This document shows, piece by piece, positions 1 through 9,623 of a stretch of 64,000 bases of DNA. The position numbers were made by a program, and so were the translations under genes. The stretch covers positions 284,009 through 348,008 of the forward strand of contig NZ_CP039853.1 of NCBI RefSeq assembly GCF_006228385.1. Reading direction: 5' to 3'. The DNA is from Salinimonas iocasae. Its GTDB lineage: Bacteria > Pseudomonadota > Gammaproteobacteria > Enterobacterales > Alteromonadaceae. The notes beneath the pieces were generated by a model, which was given only the letters and a program-made list of their open reading frames with translations, searched no databases and was not told where the DNA came from. Each line of letters starts with the position of its first letter. Within the stretch, counting starts at the first letter, position 1.

Positions 1-584
1 TTATTGGGCCCAGATTGCATTTGATATTCATTTTGCCTCTCTACTGCGTCATTAGCACTTTCATTCTCAGTAATAGTCACATCCTCTGAAGTATTAATAA
101 ATTCCTTATCCAAGTCATCCTGATCAAAGTCAAGATTCTGTTCGAATGATGATCTAACATTATCTTCTTGATTGAACGAATTGATTTCTGAGACATCAGA
201 ACTGTCTGATGACTCATCTTCGTTTTCGTTTTCGTTTTCAGGTATCTGTACGCTATCGTCCTCTGAAATTTGTTGGGTTATACCATCTGTATCGCCAACT
301 TCATTAATGGCATTGTCCTCAGGCAGGGATTCTGCCTTAGAATCATACTCCGCCATTTCTGCCATCAACGATTCAAACTCATTCGAGGAAATTTGACCTT
401 CATCCATGTCTAAAGCCGGCTCATTTATAGATTCACCAGGCGATTGGGTAACTGAAGAATGCTCTTCCTCCGGGTTACTTTTTGAGTTCGCTTCTTTATC
501 AAGCTGCTCAATCAACTCTTCAAAGCTTTCCTCTACACTATCTACATCACCCAGGCTTTCATCATGATTATTAGTATTGGACAT
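1..584 (-). CDS. Acidic Ser/Glu/Asp-rich protein, N-terminal part (runs off window)
   Basis: The frame is open from an ATG at 584 to the window edge, giving at least 194 residues. It starts MSNTNNHDESLGDVDSVEES and is dominated by Glu, Asp, Ser and Asn, including an ENENENEDESS stretch. No signal peptide or membrane segment is visible, and the composition suggests a largely disordered acidic region. The start is supported by AAGGAAG about 8 nt upstream. It is the most downstream visible gene of the minus-strand transfer operon, after the two exported Cys-motif proteins. I do not recognise the family, and the C-terminus lies outside the window. Confidence 0.7.
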   Translation of the reverse strand, partial: MSNTNNHDESLGDVDSVEESFEELIEQLDKEANSKSNPEEEHSSVTQSPGESINEPALDMDEGQISSNEFESLMAEMAEYDSKAESLPEDNAINEVGDTDGITQQISEDDSVQIPENENENEDESSDSSDVSEINSFNQEDNVRSSFEQNLDFDQDDLDKEFINTSEDVTITENESANDAVERQNEYQMQSGPN

Positions 585-681
585 CGTTATACTTCCTTAA
601 AAATTGGTTTATCCAAGACTAGCTGGATAACATTTGAGCTGTACAGAGAACACTAAGTCGTTTGCAGCATAGTTGCTGCAA

Positions 682-1719
682 TCAGTCATCGCTCTTTGTA
701 ATAAGTCTAATTGCTAGCAAGATATTGCGCTGCCTCCCCACCTCATTTAGTTTATTAAGGTTGGTATTAATTGCGTTTTGCGACAAAGCTTGCCTTATTA
801 AAAGAGCATGGTCATTTTGCTTCATAACAGCTGACATATCGTCTGAAATAGAATTTGCTTCATGACCCCTCAATAGTGAGTCAAATGAAGTCCCTTTGAG
901 GTAAGTAGAGAGGTTTAGTTTCGAATAGCCTTCAACATTGCTATTGGACGTTTCAGTAATCCTACTAGCTACCAGAACCGACTTTAACTTTCTTATGGCC
1001 TGGTTTCTTGCATTGGAGCCAGACCGCATTTTAATAAAAATACCGTGCATACGGGCAAGTTCATTAGGGCTCAACGATGAATCAAAGTTTGTGGTCAACC
1101 AATCATTCTGGAGCCGGTTCTTCAAGACCGAATTATTCGCCTCACCACTGGATTCAAATGTTATTAGAGCTAATTTTGACTTGGTTCTAGTCAACTTACT
1201 TTCAAGGTCACTCAGTACCTGTACAGGTTCCACAGAACAATCGGGGCATGACGCTTTAAATAGATAAGGGTGAGAGTACTGCCCCAACTCTCCATACCTT
1301 TCATCGGAATGTATGAAAGATTTTACTTTTGAAAGATCCTTTATATTTTTCACAAAAGTATTCGTTATCGTATTAGCATTTGTCTCATGAAACTTAGCTG
1401 ACTGCGTAGTTGATAATGTTATTTTGCTTACTAAACCATCAAGAGCAGTAATTGCATTTGTGTGATTTGAGAATAAACCTTCCGTCATATCAGCAGTCAG
1501 GTCAGCAAACTCAGTGCTGGAAGATGCTAAATTTCTGGTCAATTGAGCACATTCTTTTTTATACTGGTTGATTGACGTGACCGTGTCGCTTGCCATTTCA
1601 GTCATTGCAGCACCGCTGCAACCACTATCACAAAATGGCAGGCACGGCTCCCAAGCCAGTGCTTGCTTTGAAAAAATAAAAATGAGGAATGTTGCTACCG
1701 CCGAACTAATTTTTGTCAT
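682..1719 (-). CDS. Exported Cys-motif protein, transfer region (paralogue 1)
   Basis: This 345-residue protein has a signal peptide (MTKISSAVATFLIFIFSKQALA) followed by a Cys-rich start, CLPFCDSGC. A long helical, Thr/Ser/Asn-rich region follows, containing LDGLVSKITLST at about residue 93. A second Cys pair (CPDC) lies near residue 158. It is related to the next gene upstream (1706-2725), which has the same order: signal peptide, CDSxC, helical region with an L-GL--K--LS motif. The genes overlap by 14 nt, so they are co-transcribed and probably translationally coupled. Its place beside Dot/Icm genes suggests an extracytoplasmic role in conjugation, for example surface or pilus-associated, but no named family was recognised. 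Confidence 0.7.
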   Translation of the reverse strand: MTKISSAVATFLIFIFSKQALAWEPCLPFCDSGCSGAAMTEMASDTVTSINQYKKECAQLTRNLASSSTEFADLTADMTEGLFSNHTNAITALDGLVSKITLSTTQSAKFHETNANTITNTFVKNIKDLSKVKSFIHSDERYGELGQYSHPYLFKASCPDCSVEPVQVLSDLESKLTRTKSKLALITFESSGEANNSVLKNRLQNDWLTTNFDSSLSPNELARMHGIFIKMRSGSNARNQAIRKLKSVLVASRITETSNSNVEGYSKLNLSTYLKGTSFDSLLRGHEANSISDDMSAVMKQNDHALLIRQALSQNAINTNLNKLNEVGRQRNILLAIRLITKSDD

Positions 1720-2725
1720 TGACGGTTTCCTCCAATACTGTATTTCGGGACCTTCTAAGCTCGGTCAATTGGAAAAGTAAAGATTCGGACATCTGTCGGT
1801 TGATTGAAATTTTTCTTTGAAGACCAACATCATTTAGCGAGTAAGTTTCAGCAACTTCTTGAGTATCAGCTACACCCTTTAGAGCTGCTTCCGATAGTTT
1901 AAGGTTGAAAGATGAGCCAGAACTGCCTATTTCCAAATTATCTGACACCAACTGTGCTAAAGCACGAGATAAGGCAGGTTTTCCCATTAGAACAGCAAAG
2001 GGAAAAGACTCTTTGATAACATCAATTGGAGATAGAGGGTAAGTTCCATCAATAAGAAGAAGTTTGGCTAAAGAAAAGTCAAAATTGATTCGTGGTTTAT
2101 TAGCTGAGGCCTTGAGGTTGTTTTTTTCGATTTTCCTTCTTATTTTATTTGAGCCACTCATCAACAATTGGAGATCTATTTTCATCCCTACTTTGCTTTT
2201 TAGAATGTTTAAATTCTTATCAGAATCTTCACTGAGCCGGTTCAAATGATCAGGCATGGCCTGTTCACCTAAAATTCTATCGTGATTTGCATACCGGCCA
2301 ATATTTGAAAGGCCCTTTATTGCCTCTATCACCAAATTTGTAACTTGCTCATACTGAGATTTCAAGATTTCTAATGTTTGTCGTTTGCTCAAAACTACTT
2401 TGCCAGTCAATCCACCTAATGATGTCATTGTATTTCTATTATTTTTTGACTTCTGCTCTGCTAAATCAGAGTAAAAATCTATCGCAGCAGTGCTAACACT
2501 TTCAGTCTCTTGTGTTAATGATCTGTGCTCTTCACTTACGTCATCTAACAAGGAGGAAAATGAATTCCCGAATCTAATTAAAGCCGGCCCAGCGCAAGTA
2601 GAGTCGCAAGGAACAATTCCACATGTAGCTCCGGCGCAGCATGACCCAAATCCAACCTCAGCCTTAGCATTAATTGACATCAAAATTAGGCACACAATAA
2701 AAGTTTTATTGAATGTTTTCTTCAT
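1706..2725 (-). CDS. Exported Cys-motif protein, transfer region (paralogue 2)
   Basis: This 339-residue protein has a signal peptide (MKKTFNKTFIVCLILMSINAKA) and a dense Cys cluster (CCAGATC..PCDSTC) within the first 25 mature residues. A helical region contains LGGLTGKVVLSK. The layout and motif match the neighbour at 682-1719 and the split gene at 2722-4868, so the three form a tandem paralogous set. It overlaps its downstream neighbour by 14 nt and its upstream neighbour by 4 nt. The Cys cluster suggests disulfides or metal binding in the periplasm or at the surface. Function is unknown. Confidence 0.7.
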   Translation of the reverse strand: MKKTFNKTFIVCLILMSINAKAEVGFGSCCAGATCGIVPCDSTCAGPALIRFGNSFSSLLDDVSEEHRSLTQETESVSTAAIDFYSDLAEQKSKNNRNTMTSLGGLTGKVVLSKRQTLEILKSQYEQVTNLVIEAIKGLSNIGRYANHDRILGEQAMPDHLNRLSEDSDKNLNILKSKVGMKIDLQLLMSGSNKIRRKIEKNNLKASANKPRINFDFSLAKLLLIDGTYPLSPIDVIKESFPFAVLMGKPALSRALAQLVSDNLEIGSSGSSFNLKLSEAALKGVADTQEVAETYSLNDVGLQRKISINRQMSESLLFQLTELRRSRNTVLEETVNDKN

Positions 2726-3570
2726 TGGAAACTCAACAGGCCAAGAGTTTGACGCTCTTCTTCAATCAACTCATTAAGCAGATAATTTGTCATATTAGTT
2801 TGATATACCTGTTCCCTTAGAAGGCCGGTGTTTGTTTTTGTTTTGATATCCAGATGCCATTCCGGTGAAAAGTATTTTCTTTGTGTTTCTGACAACATAA
2901 ATTCTGTTAAAGAAGTCTTCCCACCAACATCATTTACTTTCGTATAGCCTATCTTCCAATCTTTAGTCTCTATCAAAGGAGCTCTTAGTAATACATCTCG
3001 GGCCAATACTGAAAAGGCTAAAGTTTTCTTCTGAATTTGGCGGTAGTATTCAGCTGCATCTTCGCCTTCGAGTGTATCGGTCGGTTTGGGTGAAGGAAGT
3101 ATCATGAGCTTAATCAGGGTTAGTAAGTCTTCTACTTCCTGTTCTGTCAGTAAATTCTGTGTCAATTTGTCAAGTTGCGGAGTTAATTCTTCTATTTTTT
3201 TATCTACTTCTTGGCGTCTGAGTTTTCGACCATTATCCTTTTGACCTTTTAGCAAAGCCCATTGTTTAAATCGCACCACGTGATCAGCAAGCCTGGTTTC
3301 AAAATCCACTATTGCTTGTTGTAATAAAGGAGCTCTATTTACTGCAATATCACCTGATATTGGTTGTGACTGAGGCCCCAGGGTTTCTTTTGACCTCAAA
3401 TAAGCATCGACCTTGAATTCAGACTTCATAGCCTGCGATATCTCATTTGTCATGAAATCAGTAAGATTAATTATTGTTTTGTTTAGCTTGTCGTTAGATA
3501 AGATAATTTTATTTGTAGCGGCATCAATTGCTGTCACCATTTGTGTGTTTTGCGACTCCAGCAAACCCCG

Positions 3571-4652
3571 AATTCAGATAATAAGTGCACCACTCATGGT
3601 TAACGGGTGATAGATGATCAACTGCCTGTTGGTGGTATTCTAAAGTCGCCAAACAATTAGAGTATTACCATGAGTTACAAGCAGTTGATCGAGGGACAAC
3701 GATACCAGATTGAGGCCTACTTACGCGAGGGTTTCAGTTATCGGGAGATCGGAAAACGTCTGAGCGTGAGTCACAGCACAATCAGCCGGGAAGTAAATCG
3801 CAATAGAATTCGGGATAACCACTATTTGCCGGAAGTCGCTCAGGCAAAAGCACTGAAGCGCCGCAGCCAGGCCGCAAAGTTCAGGATATCTGAACTGACG
3901 ATTACCTTTGTTGAGTTCGGGCTGAACCAGAAATGGAGCCCTGAGCAGATTGCTGGTGTAGGTAAAATCATCGGTCATCACGTCAGTCACGAATGGATTT
4001 ATCGCTACGTCCAGCGTGATAAATTACGTGGCGGTAGGTTGTACAAACAGCTGCGCCAGAGTCACAGAAGGTATCGTAAAGGTGACCGTGCGAAGCGGAT
4101 AATTATCCCGAATCGCGTTGGCATTGAGCATCGTCCCGCTATCGTGAACAAGAAAAAGCGGTTCGGTGACTGGGAAGCTGACACGGTTCTGGGCAAGCAA
4201 GGAACGGGCGCGATTGTTAGTTTAGTCGAGCGCAAAAGTAAGCTTTACCTGATACGCAAAGTGCCAGCGAAAAGCGCAGCAGACGTGGCCCGAGCCATGG
4301 TTGGGATGCTCTGGAAATATCGAGGTCATGTCCGAACAATCACAGCGGACAACGGCAGCGAATTCTGTGACCACGCGCTGGTCGCTGAGAAGCTCAAAAC
4401 CAATATCTACTTCGCGAATCCGTACTCATCATGGGAACGCGGACTGAATGAGAACTTCAACGGTTTACTGCGCCAGTACATCCGGAAAGGCACCGATTTA
4501 CGGACGGTATCGGATAGGCAAATTAGTGAAATAGAGCGGGCATTAAATGCCAGACCGAGAAAGTGCCTCGGCTTCAGGCAACCTGTTGCGGTATTCAATG
4601 AATTACGCAAGGCTGCCTAATTTAGCGAGTGGTGCACTTCGGAGTTGAATTC
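3571..4652 (+). mobile_element. IS30-family insertion sequence
   Basis: An element of about 1.08 kb encodes one DDE transposase and has imperfect terminal inverted repeats. The inner 13 bp AAGTGCACCACTC at 3583-3595 is matched by its complement at 4627-4639, and AATTCA occurs at both outer ends. GAATTC occurs at both junctions, so the exact ends and the target duplication cannot be fixed to the base. It interrupts the third exported paralogue. The transposase frame is intact, so the insertion may be recent. Confidence 0.8.
3670..4620 (+). CDS. IS30-family transposase
   Basis: This 316-residue protein has the IS30 pattern: an N-terminal helix-turn-helix (YREIGKRLSVSHSTISREVNRN, about residues 26-47), then a DDE catalytic core. 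The acidic residues are visible in FGDWEADTV (about 167), TADNGSEF (about 236) and WERGLNENFNGLLRQY (about 271). The length is normal for the family and no stop or frameshift is seen. The gene lies in the opposite orientation to the transfer gene it interrupts. Confidence 0.92.
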   Translation: MSYKQLIEGQRYQIEAYLREGFSYREIGKRLSVSHSTISREVNRNRIRDNHYLPEVAQAKALKRRSQAAKFRISELTITFVEFGLNQKWSPEQIAGVGKIIGHHVSHEWIYRYVQRDKLRGGRLYKQLRQSHRRYRKGDRAKRIIIPNRVGIEHRPAIVNKKKRFGDWEADTVLGKQGTGAIVSLVERKSKLYLIRKVPAKSAADVARAMVGMLWKYRGHVRTITADNGSEFCDHALVAEKLKTNIYFANPYSSWERGLNENFNGLLRQYIRKGTDLRTVSDRQISEIERALNARPRKCLGFRQPVAVFNELRKAA

Positions 4653-4860
4653 GCGACCCACTAACGATGAAGATGATGCAGAGATCGTATTGTTGAGAGT
4701 TTCAGTAGCAGAAACATTTGTGTTGACGGTAGTTTTTAGTGAGCTCAATGAACTATTTATTGATGCAGAGGCAGCTTTTATATCTTTCTGCAAGCACGAG
4801 TCACAGCCTGCAAATGCATTACTACTAACCATAGTGCCTAATAAGAATGCTAGCCTGAAT

Positions 4861-5568
4861 CTACTCATCTTTATTTCCTTTGTCACTCTCACCAAATATC
4901 CGATTTACATTTAAAACAGATCTTACCTTTTCTTCTTGCGCAGAACGTCTTGAACGAGTGCTCGGCCCGCCATTTTCAATCCGTCTTTGCTCAATTTCTT
5001 GCTCTGTCCATCGTCGCTGATTTACCCGGGGATATTCACCGAATACCTCTTCAACTACCGCTTCCTGAGCTTCCCTGTCATTCATATAGACACGAGAATC
5101 CTGTATATCTGAAAAGCTATTTACTCTGCCGCTCTGACCAAGTGAAACACTACCTAATCCCATTGGCGCTTCTAGCTTTGCATCCAAATATGCCGAAGCC
5201 TCATTTAGCTTATCTTCAACAGCACTGCAGGCCATATTCATTAATTGGTCTTTCAGACCGGCGTAGACACTGTTCCAGATACCGTATGGGTCAACCGTGA
5301 TAACGGACAGGTCAAGCTGCATGATGTCATTCAGGCAGCCGGCCTCAGTGGCGGAATCCGGATTTTGAATTAGCTCATCGGTGAGATAGGTTGCTGATTT
5401 ATTCATATCTACCCAAATAGCTTCTACCTGCTCTTTTTGTTTACAAGCGATAGAATCATCACCTGAAGGGCACGAAAAAGCGTTGGTTGCTACACCGCCT
5501 GCCTGTTGAGCAAAAATTGGGGCTGGTATTAATGCCATAGAGAACAAAATCACTTTGAGACGATTCAT
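4861..5568 (-). CDS. Exported protein of the transfer operon
   Basis: This 235-residue protein has a signal peptide (MNRLKVILFSMALIPAPIFA) and four or more cysteines (FSCPSGDDSIACK, EAGCLN, MACSA), suggesting a periplasmic disulfide-bonded fold. The C-terminal 80 residues are charged and Arg/Glu-rich. The gene overlaps the start of the split paralogue by 8 nt and the upstream gene by 4 nt, so it sits inside one tightly packed operon. It could be a surface or pilus-associated conjugation protein, but I could not assign it to a named family. Confidence 0.65.
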   Translation of the reverse strand: MNRLKVILFSMALIPAPIFAQQAGGVATNAFSCPSGDDSIACKQKEQVEAIWVDMNKSATYLTDELIQNPDSATEAGCLNDIMQLDLSVITVDPYGIWNSVYAGLKDQLMNMACSAVEDKLNEASAYLDAKLEAPMGLGSVSLGQSGRVNSFSDIQDSRVYMNDREAQEAVVEEVFGEYPRVNQRRWTEQEIEQRRIENGGPSTRSRRSAQEEKVRSVLNVNRIFGESDKGNKDE

Positions 5569-6044
5569 AACATTTTCCCTTTTCTGTCATTAACATTATT
5601 AAGTGCCGCATAAACCAACGCTAATCGCTCATTGTTCAAAAGCTCCTGCAAAGAGACCTGAGTATGAGCTGCAGCAAGCCTCTCAAGTAGAATTTTTGCT
5701 GGCCGGTTATATTGCTCATTTGTAAGTAAGTTATTTGCAGAAAATGTGAGTGAATTAGTTATACCTGGTAAGCGTTGTTCAAGTCGCTGAAGGAGGTACA
5801 TAGATGACTGAACTCTTTGAAAAGCGAGTACAGTTAACAGCGAAGGCAGGTCATCATTAAGAGCTTTCAGCTTTCTCTCATTTAGTGACTCGACCCAATT
5901 TGCGACACGAGCTTTTACATTAATCTCGTCATCAAGAACCCAGACTTCAGCCAATGACATTCTGTCAAAAAAAGACTTTAGTTGTGGGTACCTGCTCCAA
6001 TGTTTTTTAATAGCATTGTCATCAAACTCTATGTTTACAGACAT
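5565..6044 (-). CDS. Cytoplasmic hypothetical protein, first gene of the transfer operon
   Basis: This 159-residue soluble, mostly helical protein starts MSVNIEFDDNAIKKHWSRYP. It has no signal peptide or membrane segment. It is the first gene of the leftward operon and its start faces dotA, which begins at 6187 on the other strand. The 140-bp gap between them should hold divergent promoters. The 4-nt overlap with the exported protein downstream suggests coupling. No family was recognised. Confidence 0.6.
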   Translation of the reverse strand: MSVNIEFDDNAIKKHWSRYPQLKSFFDRMSLAEVWVLDDEINVKARVANWVESLNERKLKALNDDLPSLLTVLAFQRVQSSMYLLQRLEQRLPGITNSLTFSANNLLTNEQYNRPAKILLERLAAAHTQVSLQELLNNERLALVYAALNNVNDRKGKML

Positions 6045-6186
6045 GACCTACCTAATAATCTCAATAAATCCGGTTTCAAATTGCAAAGAAACCTCTCTGC
6101 ACGACAATAGGATTATCAAGCCGCGGGTTGTGTGTCACAACGTAATAAGCGCGATAAATCAGGAAATTCACTATTAGGCATTTGGA

Positions 6187-8448
6187 ATGAAAAACTGGTT
6201 AAAGATTACTGTTGCTGCTTTGCTCTTCTTCGTAAGCGGAGCTGCATTATCTCAACAGGATGACGGTAATGAAGGATATGAAAGTGAGCCTATTATTGAA
6301 AATACAAACGACCTTGGAGTCCAGATTCTTAGAGGGGTTTTGGGTGACGTCGTCAACATAATATCTGGTGGTGAGCTTCCAAGAAAACCCGATACCACTC
6401 TTGGTGCGGTAATGAAAATCTGGTGCGGTGCTCTTGCGGCAGTAGCTACACTATTGGTGGCGTTTGGAGGATTCAAGTGGTTTTTTGGTTCAATTCATTC
6501 AGGGAAGCTAAATGAGCAAAAAATGGATACGACGGGTGTCCCCGTTAGAATGGTGATCGCTCTTGTATCTGTAATGCCTTTGGCGGCAGGTTACTGCGCA
6601 TATCAACTTGCACATATATATCTGACAGGTCATAGCTTGAAAGTAGCCAACCGCCTAACAGATACTGCGATTGAATTTATGTCAATAGATTCCTTTAACA
6701 GAAAAACCATGCCCGTCGACTCAGACAAAATCGCCGCCCAGGCTTTTGAAACTTTGGTATGCGCCCATGCAGTAAATGCTGCCGAAGGGGTTGATTCAGG
6801 TGAAGCCATTATTAAACCAAGTCATGTTTTGGACTTATCAGGATCAGGGGATGGGGAAACAGACGCTTATGGAATAAAATATGGTGAAAACTCTAACAGC
6901 TGGTTTGAATCCAATAGCTATTCAGCAAATGCTTGTGGGGAATACAGCATTAAGTTCAGTGAACCTGATTTCCGAATGACGACAGATGGCAAAGCTGAGA
7001 ACGATTTGCTTAATGCTAATTACTTAGCTTTACAAACATTGTTCAGCGATATGAGCAAACCAGCAAGCACCTTTGTGAATAAAATTTATATTGAGCAAAT
7101 AGAAAGTGCTGAATTAAGAGATCTTCATGCTGAAACAAGACTGAGAATCAAATCGCTTTCAGAGCAGTATAAGATGGCCATTGTTTTAGCCAGAGAACAA
7201 TACGCCCAAGCTAAAACCGATGAGTTAAAAAAACCTGATTCAGAGTTACCAAACTATCTCAGCTCAACTCCCTCTTTTTTGGACAATTATAGTATTTCTG
7301 ATGTTGGCTTTATAGGTTTAGGTGCCACATGGTGGATTGATTCAATCCGTACACAATCTTTTACCAACATGCTTTCTTCAATGAATGTCCAAGCGACTCC
7401 CATCGACGATAAGGCACTCTTGCATGAAGATTTAACTGATATATGGGCCGAAACTTACAGGGTTACAAACGGTCAGAGTGGGCGGATCACTATTAGTAGT
7501 GCTGGTAATGTACAAAACTTATCAAAGCAGAAAGATGAGAACTTTTCATGGTTGATTAGTGCATCTTTAGCGCTCGTTAAAGAAACTAACGATCCGCTGT
7601 TTGCATTGATGGAATTAGGTCATGAAATGATAGTAACGGCAGAGTCTTTGATTGCAGTTCTTCTTCTTGCCGATATTACTATTGAAGTCAGTGATAACCT
7701 TGCTAACGTTGATGCTACAAGTATTCCTTTTATTGGAACTATGCTAAATGCAGCTAAAGCAGTTGTTACTGGCACTGCAGAAGGCTCAGCTAAGCATATT
7801 GCTACCGGCCTTATGTTGCTTATTGGGCTCCTTTTAACGATGGGTGTTTACCTTGCCTTTTACTTGCCGACCATTCCTCTAATGCATTGGTTAGGAGGGG
7901 TTATAGGAGCTTTCAGTGCAGCGTTGGAACAAATAATATTAGCACCAATACACGGCATTTCCCATGCATTTACAGATGGTCATGGATTCGTCGGAGAGCG
8001 AGCTAAACAGGGATATATATTAGCCTTTGGCTCATTCTTACGGTTCCCAATGTTGGTTATCAGCTTCATTGTTGTTTATCCACTTTTACTTATGATGGGC
8101 TTCGTAACATTTTTATTGTGGACCCCGTTTGCCGAATCAATGAGCAGCACCACTACAACTGGAATAATTAGTTTTTTTGGACTCTCTGCAGCCCTAATAG
8201 CAGTTTGTGTCTCAGTTATTGAGCGAGTGTTCTCTATCATGCATGAAATCAATGATAAGGCACTTAGGGCACTGGGCCACGGCGCCGACTCAATGGGTGC
8301 ACAAGGTTATGTCCATAGCGGAAATCAGCAATTTAGCACTGTGCAATCAACTATCTCCAAGGCCCCGGAGGGATTAGGAGGAGCAACCCCCCAAGGCGGA
8401 AACGTTCCTGGACCTCTTGAGGGAACTCAAAACAGAGATTTGAAATAG
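6187..8448 (+). CDS. dotA: DotA/TraY-family inner-membrane protein of type IVB secretion system
   Basis: This 753-residue polytopic membrane protein has an N-terminal signal-like segment, membrane segments at about residues 75-95 and 115-135, a large periplasmic domain with few Cys, and a C-terminal membrane block from about 540 to 690 (LMLLIGLLLTMGVYLAFYLPTIPLMHWLGG and following). This layout and the FYLP-IP motif are typical of DotA/TraY, the inner-membrane component of Dot/Icm and IncI transfer systems. It reads rightward alone, away from the rest of the cluster, and ends at a strong terminator. A weak TTTGGA RBS precedes the ATG. Confidence 0.88.
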   Translation: MKNWLKITVAALLFFVSGAALSQQDDGNEGYESEPIIENTNDLGVQILRGVLGDVVNIISGGELPRKPDTTLGAVMKIWCGALAAVATLLVAFGGFKWFFGSIHSGKLNEQKMDTTGVPVRMVIALVSVMPLAAGYCAYQLAHIYLTGHSLKVANRLTDTAIEFMSIDSFNRKTMPVDSDKIAAQAFETLVCAHAVNAAEGVDSGEAIIKPSHVLDLSGSGDGETDAYGIKYGENSNSWFESNSYSANACGEYSIKFSEPDFRMTTDGKAENDLLNANYLALQTLFSDMSKPASTFVNKIYIEQIESAELRDLHAETRLRIKSLSEQYKMAIVLAREQYAQAKTDELKKPDSELPNYLSSTPSFLDNYSISDVGFIGLGATWWIDSIRTQSFTNMLSSMNVQATPIDDKALLHEDLTDIWAETYRVTNGQSGRITISSAGNVQNLSKQKDENFSWLISASLALVKETNDPLFALMELGHEMIVTAESLIAVLLLADITIEVSDNLANVDATSIPFIGTMLNAAKAVVTGTAEGSAKHIATGLMLLIGLLLTMGVYLAFYLPTIPLMHWLGGVIGAFSAALEQIILAPIHGISHAFTDGHGFVGERAKQGYILAFGSFLRFPMLVISFIVVYPLLLMMGFVTFLLWTPFAESMSSTTTTGIISFFGLSAALIAVCVSVIERVFSIMHEINDKALRALGHGADSMGAQGYVHSGNQQFSTVQSTISKAPEGLGGATPQGGNVPGPLEGTQNRDLK

Positions 8449-8451
8449 TTT

Positions 8452-8482
8452 AAAAAAAACCTGTTCGCACAGGTTTTTTTTT
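8452..8482. terminator. Bidirectional intrinsic terminator between convergent genes
   Basis: The stem AACCTG/CAGGTT with loop TTCGCA is flanked by an A-tract on the left and a T-tract on the right, so it can act on both strands. It lies between dotA (rightward) and the gene ending at 8495 (leftward). Confidence 0.88.
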
Positions 8483-8494
8483 GGATGGAAGTAT

Positions 8495-9070
8495 TCAATT
8501 TGAAACTTTGACAGGAATGTATTCACCATCCCTCAGGAGGTAGCCAGACAAGTTCGGTTTTTTCTTGTAGATAAACATTTGCCGCTCATCATTTGAATCT
8601 GCTACAACAATTGGGTCATCATAGTCTGGCTTAGTGAAGTCAGGCTCTAGGTCTATTTGTACTAATTTTTGGTCCCAATCAATCACATACCTTAATCCGT
8701 AGTCCTTGCCAATATCAGCTAGTACGTCTGTCCAGTACTGACCTTTGTCATGACTGGCATCCCAAGAAACTAAAGGAATTTCTTCGACCGTTTCATCAAC
8801 AAACGCATACCAACCGTCAGGCATAATCATAAACATAGCATCAGCAATGGTTGAGCTATCTCCAAAACTATGAGTTTTGCTAGGGTTACCCTTACCTACT
8901 TCGTGTATGATTCCATAATATTTTCCTGTAAGCATTTTATAACCATCTGCAACACCGGGTATCGTTTTCTGGGCCTTATTCAGTCCTTGCATATCAATGT
9001 AGAAACCTGCTGTGGCTGTATTGCTTGCAAGCATCACAGTCAAAGCTAAAGAGCTTATTGTTTTTTTCAC
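8495..9070 (-). CDS. Exported protein, possible TcpQ/PilL-like C-terminal domain
   Basis: This 191-residue protein has a signal peptide (MKKTISSLALTVMLASNTATA). The central stretch MPDGWYAFVDETVEEIPLVS...WTDVLADIGKDYGLRYVIDW resembles the C-terminal domain of TcpQ/PilL-type pilus or secretin-associated proteins, in which a small domain processes a wall or secretin signal. The match is by eye only. It overlaps the upstream gene by 4 nt and is last in the leftward dotD-dotC-dotB-icmT-parM operon, which suggests an envelope role in the transfer apparatus. Confidence 0.6.
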   Translation of the reverse strand: MKKTISSLALTVMLASNTATAGFYIDMQGLNKAQKTIPGVADGYKMLTGKYYGIIHEVGKGNPSKTHSFGDSSTIADAMFMIMPDGWYAFVDETVEEIPLVSWDASHDKGQYWTDVLADIGKDYGLRYVIDWDQKLVQIDLEPDFTKPDYDDPIVVADSNDERQMFIYKKKPNLSGYLLRDGEYIPVKVSN

Positions 9071-9612
9071 ATTAACCCCGTTAATTTTGCTTTTGCGCTT
9101 TCTCTTTTCATGGTTATATCATCCGGATTAGAAACTGCAGGAAACTCTTTTTGTGGTGCTTTTAAATTCACAGATTGCTTGACGACCACTGATTGAGTCA
9201 TGAGTGCCGAAAAAAGATCGCTGTATTTGTCTTCAAACGCATGTTCGGCAAGATACCCTCTAAATATAAGCTTTCTAAGGTATGCCAGACGTCCGGGGAA
9301 GGTATTAAACATTTGAACCCGCTCCCAGGCTTGCTGTATTCTTGATATCGAGAGTCTTGAGTCTGAGCCAGGAAAGCGAAGGAAGAAAGAGTGTTCGTTA
9401 TCACTTTCTTCTTTGAGTGAACCGCTAAATCTTCTATCACTGAGGTCTCCGCCGTTAAACTCAATGAAATCTTCAAGCCAAAGCCCCTGAGACAGAAGGT
9501 GACGAATATCCTCTTGGCTACACTTTTCAATATAGCTCGCAACCTCATCTTCAAAAGGGCAACTGCGATATAAATGGACGATAAATCGCCCTTTTTTAGC
9601 CATAATACTCAT
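9067..9612 (-). CDS. Hypothetical protein after parM, possible ParR-like adaptor
   Basis: From the ATG at 9612 the protein starts MSIMAKKGRFIVHLYR (181 residues). An upstream TTG at 9627 is possible but less likely. The first 50 residues could form a strand followed by two helices, as in ribbon-helix-helix ParR proteins, and the gene directly follows an actin-like ParM, where parR normally sits. The remaining region is charged and helical. The length exceeds classical ParR (about 120 residues), so the assignment is an inference from position and predicted shape. Confidence 0.5.
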   Translation of the reverse strand: MSIMAKKGRFIVHLYRSCPFEDEVASYIEKCSQEDIRHLLSQGLWLEDFIEFNGGDLSDRRFSGSLKEESDNEHSFFLRFPGSDSRLSISRIQQAWERVQMFNTFPGRLAYLRKLIFRGYLAEHAFEDKYSDLFSALMTQSVVVKQSVNLKAPQKEFPAVSNPDDITMKRESAKAKLTGLM

Positions 9613-9623
9613 GTTTTCTTTGT

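Larger units (their letters stand above)
2722..4868 (-). pseudogene. Third exported Cys-motif paralogue, split by IS30-family element
   Basis: The N-terminal piece starts at ATG 4868 (SD AAGGAAA) with MSRFRLAFLLGTMVSSNAFA, then GCDSC and a Ser/Thr-rich helix ending SSSLVGR at about 4653. Reading then enters the insertion sequence and stops at 4617. The C-terminal piece resumes at about 3566 (LLESQNTQ...AATNKIILSNDK) and ends at 2722, giving 280 residues. SSSLV joined to LLESQ lines up with the two intact paralogues downstream, so little or no coding sequence was lost. GAATTC flanks both junctions (3570-3575 and 4647-4652). Collapsing that duplication does not by itself restore the frame, so the insertion may have carried a small sequence change. 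Confidence 0.75.

Noticed and set aside
3571..4652. A clean target-site duplication for the IS30 element
   Set aside because: GAATTC is present at both junctions, but collapsing it does not restore the reading frame of the split gene, so I do not state a duplication length.
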